DNA of 64,000 nucleotides, taken from contig CALGNZ010000030.1 of assembly GCA_937957915.1 (NCBI GenBank), forward strand, positions 1-64,000, read 5' to 3'. The DNA is from an uncultured Granulosicoccaceae bacterium (lineage in GTDB: Bacteria; Pseudomonadota; Gammaproteobacteria; Granulosicoccales; Granulosicoccaceae). How positions within the stretch are numbered: the stretch's first letter is position 1; every line of letters starts with the position of its first letter. Position numbers and translations under genes: made by a program. Positions 20,205 through 28,446 of the stretch are shown in pieces. The notes below the pieces were generated by a model that saw nothing but the letters and a program-made list of their open reading frames with translations, made no database searches and was not told the origin of the DNA.

Positions 20205-21164
20205 ATGAAAATAGCAGCGGTATTTCCAGGTCAGGGATCGCAGTCTCCCGGCATGCTTGCGGATCTCGCAGCCCGTTATTCGGTGGTCGGGCAGACCTTC
20301 GACGAAGCCTCCGCCGTCCTCGGGTATGACCTGTGGGACATAGCGCAAAATGGCACTGACGAACAGCAGCGTGAGACAGCTATCACCCAGCCTCTGGTCT
20401 TTGCGGGTGATCTGGCCGTGTGGCGTGTCTGGCTCGAGTTGGGTTATCCGCAGCCTGTTGTGATGGCTGGACACAGTCTTGGTGAGTACGCTGCGCTGAC
20501 GGCGGCAGAATCTATTCCAATCGAACGAGCGATCGAGTTGGTACAAACACGCGCACAACTGATGTCTGCTGCAGTGCCAACGGGCATTGGAGGTATGGCT
20601 GCGGTCATCGGCATGGACGATGACAAGTTGGTTGAGCTTTGCAAGGCGAACTCCAGCGCAGAAGGTGTGGTTGAGGCAGTTAACTTCAATTCACCAGGCC
20701 AGGTTGTTATCTCCGGGCATTTGACCGCACTGGAAAAGCTCTGTGAACTTGCCCGGAACGAGGGCGCCCGCAAGGCGATGATGTTGCCAGTGTCTGTTCC
20801 CAATCACAGTAGCCTGATGCAAGCGGCTGAGGATGAACTGGCGGTTAAGATAGATGCTTCAGAAATTCAGCAGCCTGTTATTCCGGTCATTCAAAATGCG
20901 TCTGCCAGTGTGCCACCCGACCTGACGGCGCTAGTTGACTCACTGAAAAAGCATGTGGTGAGTCCAGTGCGATGGACCAGCACCGTGCAGCGTATGTCCG
21001 AATTTGACGTTGAGGCAATTGTAGAAATAGGTCCGGGTAAAGTGTTGACAGGACTTACACGGCGAATCGATAAATCCCTGACCGCGTACGCCACCGAAAA
21101 TTTGGTTTTGCTAGAGAAAGCCGGAGCTGCATTAATCAAATCTGGAGAAGCTCATGTTGAGTAA
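20205..21164 (+). CDS. fabD: Malonyl-CoA:ACP transacylase FabD
   Basis: Loads malonyl groups from CoA onto acyl carrier protein for fatty-acid elongation. The 319 residues include FPGQGSQ near the N terminus, the nucleophile elbow GHSLGEYAAL and the catalytic histidine in VPNHSSLM. An in-frame ATG at 20169 would add 12 residues that are not part of the family, so ATG 20205 (MKIAAVFPGQG) is preferred. The end overlaps the fabG start by 11 bases, indicating translational coupling. Confidence 0.96.
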   Translation: MKIAAVFPGQGSQSPGMLADLAARYSVVGQTFDEASAVLGYDLWDIAQNGTDEQQRETAITQPLVFAGDLAVWRVWLELGYPQPVVMAGHSLGEYAALTAAESIPIERAIELVQTRAQLMSAAVPTGIGGMAAVIGMDDDKLVELCKANSSAEGVVEAVNFNSPGQVVISGHLTALEKLCELARNEGARKAMMLPVSVPNHSSLMQAAEDELAVKIDASEIQQPVIPVIQNASASVPPDLTALVDSLKKHVVSPVRWTSTVQRMSEFDVEAIVEIGPGKVLTGLTRRIDKSLTAYATENLVLLEKAGAALIKSGEAHVE

Positions 21165-21900
21165 TGAAATTGCCCTGGTAACCGGAGCCAGTCGGGGCAT
21201 TGGCGCCGCAATAGCTGATGAATTGCTGGCGCAGGGGGCAACGGTTATTGGCACAGCTACCTCAGTGGCTGGAGCCGAGGCAATCGGTGAACGCTTTGCC
21301 AGTGCCGGTGGTGGCGACAGAGGGCACGGCGCTGTTTTGAATGTTGCCGACAAAGAACAGATCGCCACTTTGATAGCGGACGTGGCAGGCCAGCATGGCG
21401 CAATTTCAGTGTTGGTAAATAACGCTGGAATTACTCGCGACAACTTGTTGATGCGAATGAAAGATGATGAGTGGGAGGATATTATCGCCACCAACCTTTC
21501 ATCGATTTTCCATACCAGCAAGGCTTGTCTGCGGGGCATGGTCAAAGCCAGACGAGGACGAATTATAAATATTGCCTCAGTGGTCGGTGTAACAGGGAAT
21601 GCCGGGCAGAGTAATTATGCAGCGGCTAAGGCTGGCATCATCGGCTTTAGTAAATCGCTGGCACGCGAAGTTGGATCGAGAAATATAACCGTTAATACGG
21701 TCGCACCTGGGTTTATCGTGTCTGATATGACCAATGAGTTGCCCGACGCCCAGCGCGACATTCTGAAAAAGGAAATAGCGCTTGGCCGGCTTGGAGAGCC
21801 GCAAGAGATTGCCCATACCGTTGCGTTCCTTGCGTCAGACAAAGCGGCTTACATTACTGGTCAAACGTTACATGTCAATGGCGGTATGTACATGAGCTGA
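21154..21900 (+). CDS. fabG: 3-oxoacyl-[ACP] reductase FabG
   Basis: NADPH-dependent reduction of 3-oxoacyl-ACP to 3-hydroxyacyl-ACP. The 248-residue short-chain dehydrogenase has the cofactor motif TGASRGIG, NNAGITRD, the catalytic Ser/Tyr/Lys in NIASVVG and SNYAAAKAG, and the C-terminal GQTLHVNGGMYM typical of FabG. The ATG at 21154 follows GGAGAAG at 21143-21149 inside fabD. A 513-base spacer separates it from acpP, much longer than usual. Confidence 0.96.
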   Translation: MLSNEIALVTGASRGIGAAIADELLAQGATVIGTATSVAGAEAIGERFASAGGGDRGHGAVLNVADKEQIATLIADVAGQHGAISVLVNNAGITRDNLLMRMKDDEWEDIIATNLSSIFHTSKACLRGMVKARRGRIINIASVVGVTGNAGQSNYAAAKAGIIGFSKSLAREVGSRNITVNTVAPGFIVSDMTNELPDAQRDILKKEIALGRLGEPQEIAHTVAFLASDKAAYITGQTLHVNGGMYMS

Positions 21901-22413
21901 ACCAATGATCAGGTTACGAGTTCTATGGGGTACTGTAATCCTTATAACAGGGTTAGTTCGATGCAGCTAAAAAGCGTACTCGGCGGTAGCAGAAATCCGT
22001 CTCTTGATTTACAAGGTATCAGCTCCATAACCTTGGTGTGCTGAGTAAATCAGTGCGCTGATTTAATACAATGAGTGACACTGTTTAACCCATGGCGTCT
22101 TGCGGCAAGTATCGAAGATCGGTTGTGTAGCGTTTTTGTTACGCAATGCGAATTGAAGTCAAATGATAGCGTCAGGGTAGTTGGAGCAGAATGGAAAGAG
22201 ATTGTCCAAAGGCAATGTTTTTTTTGATAGATAGTGGCGCATGAATCCCGGATTTAATACAATGGGTGTAATAACAGCGGCGTTAGCTAGCGGAGCACTC
22301 AGCTCCGGGCACCAGCCAGTAACAGATTTAATATAATCCATGCGTGTCGTAGAGTCCTTAGCGAAGGTCGCTAGAGTGAGGCACCAGTGAACGTCCGTGG
22401 AGGGCATACAGAT
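21901..22413 (+). promoter_or_regulatory. fabG-acpP spacer with three copies of a 13-base motif
   Basis: The 513-base region upstream of acpP carries GATTTAATACAAT at 22060-22072 and 22251-22263 and GATTTAATATAAT at 22325-22337. The last contains a consensus -10 box, TATAAT (22332-22337), 76 bases before the acpP start. The first two are followed by GRGTG. A CGGAGC/GCTCCG hairpin (22291-22307) precedes the third copy. These could be multiple -10 elements for the highly expressed acpP, or operator copies. No good -35 boxes were found. Confidence 0.4.
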
Positions 22414-22650
22414 ATGAGCAGCATCGAAGAGCGCGTAAAGAAAATAGTCGTCGAGCAGTTAGGTGTAAAAGATGACGAAGTCACCAATGCAGCTTCTTTT
22501 GTTGACGATTTAGGTGCGGATTCTCTGGACACGGTTGAACTCGTTATGGCACTTGAGGAAGAATTCGAGTGCGAAATTCCTGATGAGGAAGCAGAAAAAA
22601 TCACTACGGTTCAGCAAGCAGTTGACTATGTGAATGCAAACCTTGGCTAA
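22414..22650 (+). CDS. acpP: Acyl carrier protein AcpP
   Basis: Carries growing acyl chains on a 4'-phosphopantetheine arm for fatty-acid, lipid A and phospholipid synthesis. The 78-residue acidic four-helix protein has the modification site [10 protein letters not shown] (Ser37 counting Met). The start is ATG 22414, set by the ribosome site GGAGGG at 22399-22404; an in-frame GTG at 22387 would add nine residues absent from the family. It is isolated by long spacers on both sides and likely transcribed from its own promoter. Confidence 0.97.
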   Translation: MSSIEERVKKIVVEQLGVKDDEVTNAASFVDDLGADSLDTVELVMALEEEFECEIPDEEAEKITTVQQAVDYVNANLG

Positions 22651-23325
22651 CACTGGTTGAGAAGTATCGGTACTGGAAGCAGCGGCTCGCAGTTAGCGGG
22701 TCTCCAGTGTCGAGAGCAGCATCCAGCTGCTGAATAGCGGATACTGTTCAGAAATACGAATGTGCAAATCAGGAAACAGATTTACACGTCAGGCTGTTTG
22801 AATGCTCAGTTGGGAGTTAGTGGCACTGCCAGCAATGTTCAGAAAGGTTGTAGAAGTCGTGCGGTAGAAAACGTGCGGAAGGGACTGATAGGGTATGTTG
22901 TCGATATTGTTTTGATTGACCGAGTGACCGATTGACCGATTGACCGATTGACCGATTGACCGATTGACCGATTGACCGATTGACCGATTGACCGATTGAC
23001 CGGCGTAGATTGGCTTTACCAGATTGACCTGTCCGGCAAATTGCCTGATTAGCGGCACAGACGAGGCAGGCCTTTCGACTGTTGGACGACGTTTCAGATA
23101 ACTTACGGGGTCGATAAGGCGGCTACAAGCTACGCGCTACCGGGCGCACTACGGGTCTGGGGCTGACCGTCGAGCGAGGCTGGAAAGCTTTGCTGAAAGG
23201 CGATTGCTATCAAGGCGATTGCTGCGGGCGGACAGTTGCAATTCGTTTCCATACTGGCGTACTGTGCGCCTTACACCACATCATGAGCGTTAACGTACCG
23301 TTGACTGTCCGGGAGATAACCCGTT
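22651..23325 (+). other. Long acpP-fabF spacer with tandem repeats
   Basis: This 675-base spacer sits where most relatives have fewer than 150 bases. It holds the 8-base tandem array at 22914-23001 and a 12-base direct repeat AAGGCGATTGCT (about 23197-23208 and 23212-23223). No coding sequence is credible. A GGGAGA ribosome site near its end serves fabF. Confidence 0.5.
22914..23001. repeat. 8-base tandem repeat, 11 units
   Basis: The unit GATTGACC is present once at 22914-22921, then as the variant GAGTGACC (22922-22929), then nine perfect tandem copies at 22930-23001. The unit length is not a multiple of three, and the array lies outside genes, 325 bases before fabF. Perfect identity of the nine copies suggests recent expansion by strand slippage. 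Confidence 0.95.
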
Positions 23326-24564
23326 TTGAGTACACGTCGAGTCGTAGTAACAGGGCTGGGAGCTATTACCCCGCTTGGAAATACAGTCTCTGATACCTGG
23401 GGCAAGCTGCTCGATGGAGTCTCGGGTGCTGCAACGGTCGAGGCATTCGACGTTAGCAGTTTCACCACGAAGTTTTCCGCCTCTGTGAAAGACTTCCAGA
23501 TAACCGATTACATGACCGCCAAAGACGCGCGCAAAATGGATGAGTTTATTCATTTTGGGGTGGCAGCGAGCTTTCAGGCGCTTGATGACGCCGGGTTGTC
23601 AGCCGACGAGCATGATGCCGAGCGGATCGGCGTGGCAATTGGCTCTGGTATCGGCGGTCTGCCCAATATCGAAGTGCAGCATGGCAATCTGTTGAAATCC
23701 GGGCCCCGTAAGATTTCTCCCTTTTTCGTGCCGTCCACAATCATCAATATGATCTCCGGCAATCTTTCCATAATGCGTGGTTTGCAGGGGCCAAATATCT
23801 GCATAACAACCGCTTGTACCACCGGCACACACAACATAGGCGAGGCATTTCGCCTGATTAAGTATGGCGATGCTGACGCCATGGTCTGCGGTGGTGCCGA
23901 GATGGCTACCTGTCCGTTGGGCCTGGGGGGCTTTGGTGCGGCGCGAGCTCTGTCTACCCGTAACGATGATCCGGCAGCGGCAAGTCGACCGTGGGATGCC
24001 GACAGAGATGGCTTTGTACTCGGTGATGGGGCCGGAATACTTGTGTTGGAAGAGTATGAATTTGCCAGGGCTCGTGGTGCCGAAATTTATTGCGAACTTA
24101 CCGGCTACGGGATGAGCGGCGATGCCTTCCACATGACGCAACCCGCTGAAAATGGCGATGGCGCCAGGCGTTGTATGAATGCAGCATTAAAGGATGCCGG
24201 ATTAGCTGCAAATCAGATTGGTTATATAAATGCACACGGGACATCAACGTTAGTGGGAGATGTTGCCGAAACCAACGCAATAAAAGCCTCTTTTGGAGAG
24301 CATGCGAGTCGGCTGGCGGTGAGCTCGACCAAGTCCATGACAGGCCATCTGCTCGGTGCCGCCGGGGGCATAGAGGCGGTTTTTTCAATCCTCGCGCTCA
24401 AGCACCAGGCTATTCCACCAACAATCAACCTGGATAACCCTGATCCAGCATGTGATTTAGACTACGTACCCGGCGAGGCAAGGCAGGCTCAGCTCCAGCA
24501 CGTGTTGTCTAACTCCTTTGGATTTGGTGGTACCAATGCTACCTTGATTTTCAGCAGCCTCTAG
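23326..24564 (+). CDS. fabF: 3-oxoacyl-[ACP] synthase II FabF
   Basis: Condenses acyl-ACP with malonyl-ACP and drives elongation, including cis-vaccenate formation. The 412-residue thiolase-fold enzyme has catalytic cysteine C164 ([10 protein letters not shown]) and the two histidines in NAHGTST and [13 protein letters not shown]. The TTG start at 23326 follows GGGAGA (about 23311). The stop codon TAG lies within the left end of the inverted-repeat element at 24563-24725, so the mobile element abuts or shaped the 3' end. The encoded C terminus ([15 protein letters not shown]) is intact. Confidence 0.96.
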   Translation: MSTRRVVVTGLGAITPLGNTVSDTWGKLLDGVSGAATVEAFDVSSFTTKFSASVKDFQITDYMTAKDARKMDEFIHFGVAASFQALDDAGLSADEHDAERIGVAIGSGIGGLPNIEVQHGNLLKSGPRKISPFFVPSTIINMISGNLSIMRGLQGPNICITTACTTGTHNIGEAFRLIKYGDADAMVCGGAEMATCPLGLGGFGAARALSTRNDDPAAASRPWDADRDGFVLGDGAGILVLEEYEFARARGAEIYCELTGYGMSGDAFHMTQPAENGDGARRCMNAALKDAGLAANQIGYINAHGTSTLVGDVAETNAIKASFGEHASRLAVSSTKSMTGHLLGAAGGIEAVFSILALKHQAIPPTINLDNPDPACDLDYVPGEARQAQLQHVLSNSFGFGGTNATLIFSSL

Positions 24565-24725
24565 GAGGCAGTCCGAGAATCAGGGTCGTAGCGAGGGCGT
24601 AAGATTTTGAGTCAGATATTTCGATCAATAGAGGCGAATAGTCATTCATATTTTACGAAATTGATCGGAATAGCTGGCCAAAAGATCGCGTCCGCAGTAG
24701 ATCGTTGGTTCTCGGACAGCCTCCT
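24563..24725 (+). mobile_element. 163-bp MITE-like palindromic element, copy A
   Basis: Terminal inverted repeats: AGGAGGCAGTCCGAGAA (24563-24579) and TTCTCGGACAGCCTCCT (24709-24725), 16 of 17 matching. An inner inverted repeat, CGATCAAT (24622-24629) and ATTGATCG (24660-24667), would make a bipartite hairpin. No transposase is encoded. A diverged copy lies inverted at about 38696-38861: the first 37 bases differ at one position and the inner repeat is kept. This is what a non-autonomous mobile element would look like. The parent transposon family is not identified. It includes the fabF stop codon. Confidence 0.75.
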
Positions 24726-24994
24726 GGCAGCGAAATACCCTAATAATCGATGGCATTTCCTGATTTTGCCAGGTTATCCGTCTTAAGCGATGTTTAAAGT
24801 GTTGTCGCTGTGGTTTGCTGTCCGCTTATTATCCTTTGGGCCGCGGGCTGGTGCTGTGCAAGCGCTCGAAGTTGGCGTTCCTTTCACTTTCGGAATGCGT
24901 GAATTCTGCAATTTCAAGGCGATTTTAGAACCTGTGCCTGTGTGGCCTGGAACTTTCGCCAATCGTTCTAACCTGACCTCGTACCTCTAGTATT
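24565..24994 (+). other. fabF-mltG spacer
   Basis: This 430-base spacer is occupied in its first part by the palindromic element (to 24725). The rest (24726-24994) has no recognisable gene. The aminodeoxychorismate lyase gene pabC, found here in many gammaproteobacteria, is absent and no remnant was recognised. Confidence 0.5.
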
Positions 24995-25993
24995 TTGAAA
25001 AAATTATTATCGACATTGTTGTTATTGGCAACTTGTGCTGTTGGGCTGTTGGCTTATGATGCCTATATGTTTCTGCGCGCGCCGCTCGCAGCAACTGAGC
25101 AAGGCTTTGAACTTGAGGTTAAGCCAGGCGACAACATTCGGCGCATATCCAAAGGCCTGTCTGATCGTGGTTTGCTGGCACGACCGCTGTGGCTCGAGCT
25201 GTATACGCGCTACACCGGAGATGCCACGCAGATCAAAACCGGAGAGTATGAACTATCGACCTCGTTGACTCCGATGGCGCTGGTCACCGAGATAAAGAAA
25301 GGCACGCAGCGACAGTACTCTTTCACCATGCTGGAAGGGTGGAATATCTGGCAACTGCGTGATGCCTTGTTGAACGATCCGGTGTTGGTACAGACCATTC
25401 AAGACGTGAGTGATGAAGATCTGATGGCTTTCATCGGGGCAGAACCAGGCCATCCGGAAGGGCAGTTTTTACCGGACACCTACAACTTTCCGAAAGGCAC
25501 CACGGATGCCGAATTTTTAAAACGGGCGCATGACGCATTGCTTGTCGAGCTTGCCGAGGTTTGGAAAAATCGTCAGCCAGACCTGCCGATCAGCGAGCCC
25601 TACGAGGTACTGGTGCTGGCTTCGATCATAGAGAAGGAAACATCGATTGCAGCCGAGCGAGAAATGGTGGCAGGGGTAATCACCGGTCGCCTTCGCAAGG
25701 GTATGAGACTGCAAATGGACCCGACTGTGATTTACGGTGTTGGCAAGAATTTCAATGGCAACATCACGCGTAAGGACTTAAAAACACCTACGCCGTACAA
25801 TACCTACACAATCGCCGGCCTGCCGCCTACACCCATTGCAATGTCAAGTGCCGCAACGTTGAAAGCAGCCGTGAATCCGGCAAATACCAAGGCGCTGTAT
25901 TTTGTTGCTGACGGCACCGGAGGGCATGTGTTTAATGAAACCGTAGAGGCGCACAACAAAGCGGTCAGAAAGTATATTCTGAAGAAAAAATGA
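24995..25993 (+). CDS. mltG: Endolytic peptidoglycan transglycosylase MltG (YceG)
   Basis: Membrane-anchored lytic transglycosylase that cuts nascent glycan strands and sets their length. The 332 residues have an N-terminal membrane anchor (about 4-22), a LysM-like segment with VKPGDNIRRISKGLSDRGL (about 45-65), and the YceG catalytic domain with LASIIEKET (catalytic Glu) and LQMDPTVIYGVG. The TTG start at 24995 has no strong ribosome site. The stop overlaps tmk (ATGA), opening a tightly coupled four-gene set mltG-tmk-holB-pilZ. Confidence 0.94.
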   Translation: MKKLLSTLLLLATCAVGLLAYDAYMFLRAPLAATEQGFELEVKPGDNIRRISKGLSDRGLLARPLWLELYTRYTGDATQIKTGEYELSTSLTPMALVTEIKKGTQRQYSFTMLEGWNIWQLRDALLNDPVLVQTIQDVSDEDLMAFIGAEPGHPEGQFLPDTYNFPKGTTDAEFLKRAHDALLVELAEVWKNRQPDLPISEPYEVLVLASIIEKETSIAAEREMVAGVITGRLRKGMRLQMDPTVIYGVGKNFNGNITRKDLKTPTPYNTYTIAGLPPTPIAMSSAATLKAAVNPANTKALYFVADGTGGHVFNETVEAHNKAVRKYILKKK

Positions 25994-26649
25994 TGGCTGA
26001 TGAACGTGGTCGTTTCATTACTCTGGAAGGTGCAGAAGGGGTTGGCAAGACGTCTCTACTACCCTTCGTCAGAGAGCTGATTGAGTCCTCAGGCGTCGAA
26101 CTGATGTGCACGCGAGAGCCTGGCGGTACACCTCTGGGTGAGGATTTACGCGAAGTTCTGTTAAACAGCGATCACGCCATTGTGGGCAAGGCAGAGGCGC
26201 TGCTGATGTTTGCCGCCAGAGCGCAGCATGTTGAAACTGTGATTGAACCTGCATTGGCAGAGGGGGTATGGGTGCTTTGTGACCGTTTTACTGACGCTTC
26301 TTTTGCCTATCAGGGCGGGGGACGGGAGCTTGGAGTGGCACAGGTTGCGGTACTTGAACAATGGGTGCACGGATATCTACAGCCCGATCTGACGTTGCTG
26401 CTTGACGCCAGTCGTGAAGCCAGTTTGGCACGCATGCGTCGGCGCAGAGAGGTTGATCGAATCGAACGTGAAGACGAACTGTTCTTTGGCCGGGTGCGCC
26501 AGGCCTATCGACAACGCGCTGTAGACTATCCTGACAGGGTCAAACTGATAGATGCAAACCCTGCTTTTGAGCAGGTTTGTGAAAGTGCCGCGGCGGTATT
26601 GACTGACGCTCTTGGCGACTGGGAGGCCCAATCGGTGTTGCGTCAGTGA
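25990..26649 (+). CDS. tmk: Thymidylate kinase
   Basis: Phosphorylates dTMP to dTDP with ATP in dTTP synthesis. The 219 residues have the P-loop GAEGVGKTS, the TREPGGTPLGE segment, the DRFTDASFAYQGGGR substrate-binding loop and an arginine-rich lid (RMRRRREVDRIERED) typical of the family. The start overlaps the mltG stop; ATG 25990 or the adjacent ATG 25993 are both possible. The end overlaps the holB start by four bases. Confidence 0.96.
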   Translation: MMADERGRFITLEGAEGVGKTSLLPFVRELIESSGVELMCTREPGGTPLGEDLREVLLNSDHAIVGKAEALLMFAARAQHVETVIEPALAEGVWVLCDRFTDASFAYQGGGRELGVAQVAVLEQWVHGYLQPDLTLLLDASREASLARMRRRREVDRIEREDELFFGRVRQAYRQRAVDYPDRVKLIDANPAFEQVCESAAAVLTDALGDWEAQSVLRQ

Positions 26650-27647
26650 CCTCGAAAGCGCCTCAGACATTGCAGCAAGCACCGTATGCATGGCAACAAC
26701 CAGCCTGGGATCAGTTGCTGCAGTCGGCCGGAGTTGATCGACTGCATCATGCTAATTTACTGGCGGGGCCAGCCGGTGTTGGTAAGCTGGACTTTGCCCG
26801 GCATTTTGCACTGGCGCTGGTTTGCGACCGGTTTCCGGAATCAGCGCCGTGCGGTGATTGCAAGAACTGCCAGATGGCCGCCGGTGGCACTCATCCTGAT
26901 ATCTACATGCTTGACTGGCTGGAAAAGTCGACGGTTATCAGCGTTGATCAGATTCGAAAGCTTATAGATCAGTTGACGCTTACCGCGAGCCGAGGTTCGC
27001 ATCGTGTCGCAGTCATTAATCGCGGGCATTCAATGACCACCGCTGCTGCCAATAGCTTGCTCAAGACACTGGAAGAACCCGGCGAAGGGTGTGTGATCTT
27101 ATTGCTGGCAGACCGTGAGCGCGAGTTGCCGATTACGATTCGCAGCCGTTGCCAGCGACTGGCCATGACGCTGCCTGCCCGTCAAACTGCCCTGGACTGG
27201 CTGCAGGCTCAAGGCGTCAAAGAAGCAGCGATCGCACTTGATGTCGCTAACGGAGCACCGCTGTTGGCACAGGCCATCAGTGATGCTGAAAATCTGGCAG
27301 AGATTGCCGGTTTGCGGACTCAGTGGGATGATTTTGTAATCAGGGAAGGCAGTCCTACCGATCTGGCAATAGCAACGGCAACTTTGCTGGGTACCCGTCA
27401 GGCGCTGAGCCTTTTCATGCAGTGGACCACAGAAACCGTTAAAAACCTTGAACTTTCGCCGCCAAATGGTCGTTCTACTGTAGAGAATAACCCTGTGGAC
27501 AGACGCTATTTGTGCCAAATCACGCTGGCATTGCAATCTGCGTTACGTCTGGACAATGCGAGCCTGAAAACTCAGGCTGTGCTGGAGGGTGTTCTGGCCG
27601 ATATACGAATAATACGATATAAGAATCGCGCGGAGAATGCATCATGA
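26646..27647 (+). CDS. holB: DNA polymerase III subunit delta'
   Basis: Clamp-loader subunit that helps open and load the beta sliding clamp. The 333 residues have a RecA-like AAA+ N-terminal domain with GPAGVGKLDFA, a zinc-binding cysteine set (ESAPCGDCKNCQ plus an upstream cysteine), the sensor segment SLLKTLEEPGEG and the RSRCQRL motif. The GTG start at 26646 overlaps the tmk stop (GTGA). Order tmk-holB-pilZ is standard. Confidence 0.94.
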   Translation: MTSKAPQTLQQAPYAWQQPAWDQLLQSAGVDRLHHANLLAGPAGVGKLDFARHFALALVCDRFPESAPCGDCKNCQMAAGGTHPDIYMLDWLEKSTVISVDQIRKLIDQLTLTASRGSHRVAVINRGHSMTTAAANSLLKTLEEPGEGCVILLLADRERELPITIRSRCQRLAMTLPARQTALDWLQAQGVKEAAIALDVANGAPLLAQAISDAENLAEIAGLRTQWDDFVIREGSPTDLAIATATLLGTRQALSLFMQWTTETVKNLELSPPNGRSTVENNPVDRRYLCQITLALQSALRLDNASLKTQAVLEGVLADIRIIRYKNRAENAS

Positions 27648-27982
27648 CAACAGATCGCAAAGCCATCGTTTCACTGACGATCACCGACCGTGGTGCTCTG
27701 CAGGCCGCCTATATGTCCTTTGTGGATAGCGGTGGTGTATTTGTGCCAACCACTCAAAATTACAGTCTGGGTGATACCGTGTTTTTACTGTTCGGTCTGA
27801 TGGATGATCCAGAGCGCTGGCCGATTTCGGGTCGAGTAGTCTGGGTCAACGCGGCAGGTGGAAATTCGCTGGCAGGCATCGGGGTACAGTTTACCGGTGA
27901 GAAAGCGGACAACGTGCGGCGTGCCATCGAAGATCATCTCGGCGGCTTGCTCAATTCAGAGCGTGCAACCAATACTATGTAA
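27644..27982 (+). CDS. pilZ: Type IV pilus assembly protein PilZ
   Basis: Small cytoplasmic PilZ-fold protein needed for type IV pilus biogenesis through the PilB ATPase. The 112 residues closely follow the Pseudomonas protein in motif order: LSLTITD-like start, AAYMSFVDSGGVFVPT, SLGDTVFLL, LMDDPERWPISGRVVW, GIGVQF and a final NTM. The arginine motif for cyclic-di-GMP binding is not evident, as in the founding PilZ. The ATG overlaps the holB stop (ATGA). It implies type IV pili in the host, though no other pilus genes are in the window. Confidence 0.93.
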   Translation: MTTDRKAIVSLTITDRGALQAAYMSFVDSGGVFVPTTQNYSLGDTVFLLFGLMDDPERWPISGRVVWVNAAGGNSLAGIGVQFTGEKADNVRRAIEDHLGGLLNSERATNTM

Positions 27983-27984
27983 CC

Positions 27985-28020
27985 GGCATGGCAGGTACTC
28001 GGCCATGCCTGCCTTCCTTT
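27985..28020 (+). terminator. Putative terminator after pilZ
   Basis: GGCATGGC (27985-27992) pairs with GCCATGCC (28002-28009) around a 9-base loop, starting two bases after the pilZ stop. The following TGCCTTCCTTT is T-rich but interrupted, so termination efficiency is uncertain. Confidence 0.5.
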
Positions 28021-28365
28021 TCACGTACCAGCGTGGGTAGTTCCAGCGAGAGCATTTCCGCGATCGGCGGGCAGGCCCACGGTTCCGGGGCTAGATGCGA
28101 GTATCTGATTGCTGCTTTCACCTGCGTGTTGTCGCTTCCGGACACCTGATACACAGGATAAGCGGCCGACCGCGACAGGTAACTATTCAACGCAGTCGCC
28201 TCTGATGGCGGAGGCAGAGTATGACAGTTTGCTGTAATTCTCAGCATCACCTGTCATTTCAACAAGTCAACCATTCCCGCAGACTCCGGACTACCCCGGA
28301 ATGTTGCTCGCGCGACACCAACCCACGTTCGATGAAACTGTGTGTATGACATAAACACCAGACTA

Positions 28366-28394
28366 TTGCACAACACTCAATCAAGCCATATAAA
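28366..28394 (+). promoter_or_regulatory. Putative promoter of the M16 protease gene
   Basis: TTGCAC (28366-28371), a 17-base spacer and TATAAA (28389-28394), 52 bases before the start codon. A short hairpin lies in the predicted leader (28414-28428). Prediction only. Confidence 0.45.
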
Positions 28395-28446
28395 CTAGGA
28401 TTAACCGTTTGCTACCACCGCGGGTGGTGCGCCCATTGGAGAAAAC

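Larger units (their letters stand above)
27983..28446 (+). other. pilZ to M16 protease spacer
   Basis: 464 bases. It contains the hairpin at 27985-28009, the promoter candidate at 28366-28394 and a compact ACCACC-GCG-GGTGGT hairpin (28414-28428) just before the GGAG ribosome site of the next gene. A minus-strand reading frame of about 90 codons (27975-28250) has no recognisable protein character. Confidence 0.45.

Noticed and set aside
22914-23001. CRISPR array
   Set aside because: The units are 8 bases and contiguous, with no spacers and no cas genes.
22789-23058. Minus-strand reading frame with repeated Arg-Ser-Ile-Gly and Gln-Ser-Val-Asn units
   Set aside because: It is created by the 8-base tandem repeat read in a shifting frame; there is no coding support outside the array.
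24790-24990. Possible small gene or pabC remnant between fabF and mltG
   Set aside because: The 66-codon frame has no similarity to aminodeoxychorismate lyase or any protein I recognise, and no ribosome site.
27975-28250. 91-codon minus-strand frame after pilZ
   Set aside because: It overlaps the pilZ terminator hairpin, and its product has no recognisable motif. It cannot be fully excluded.
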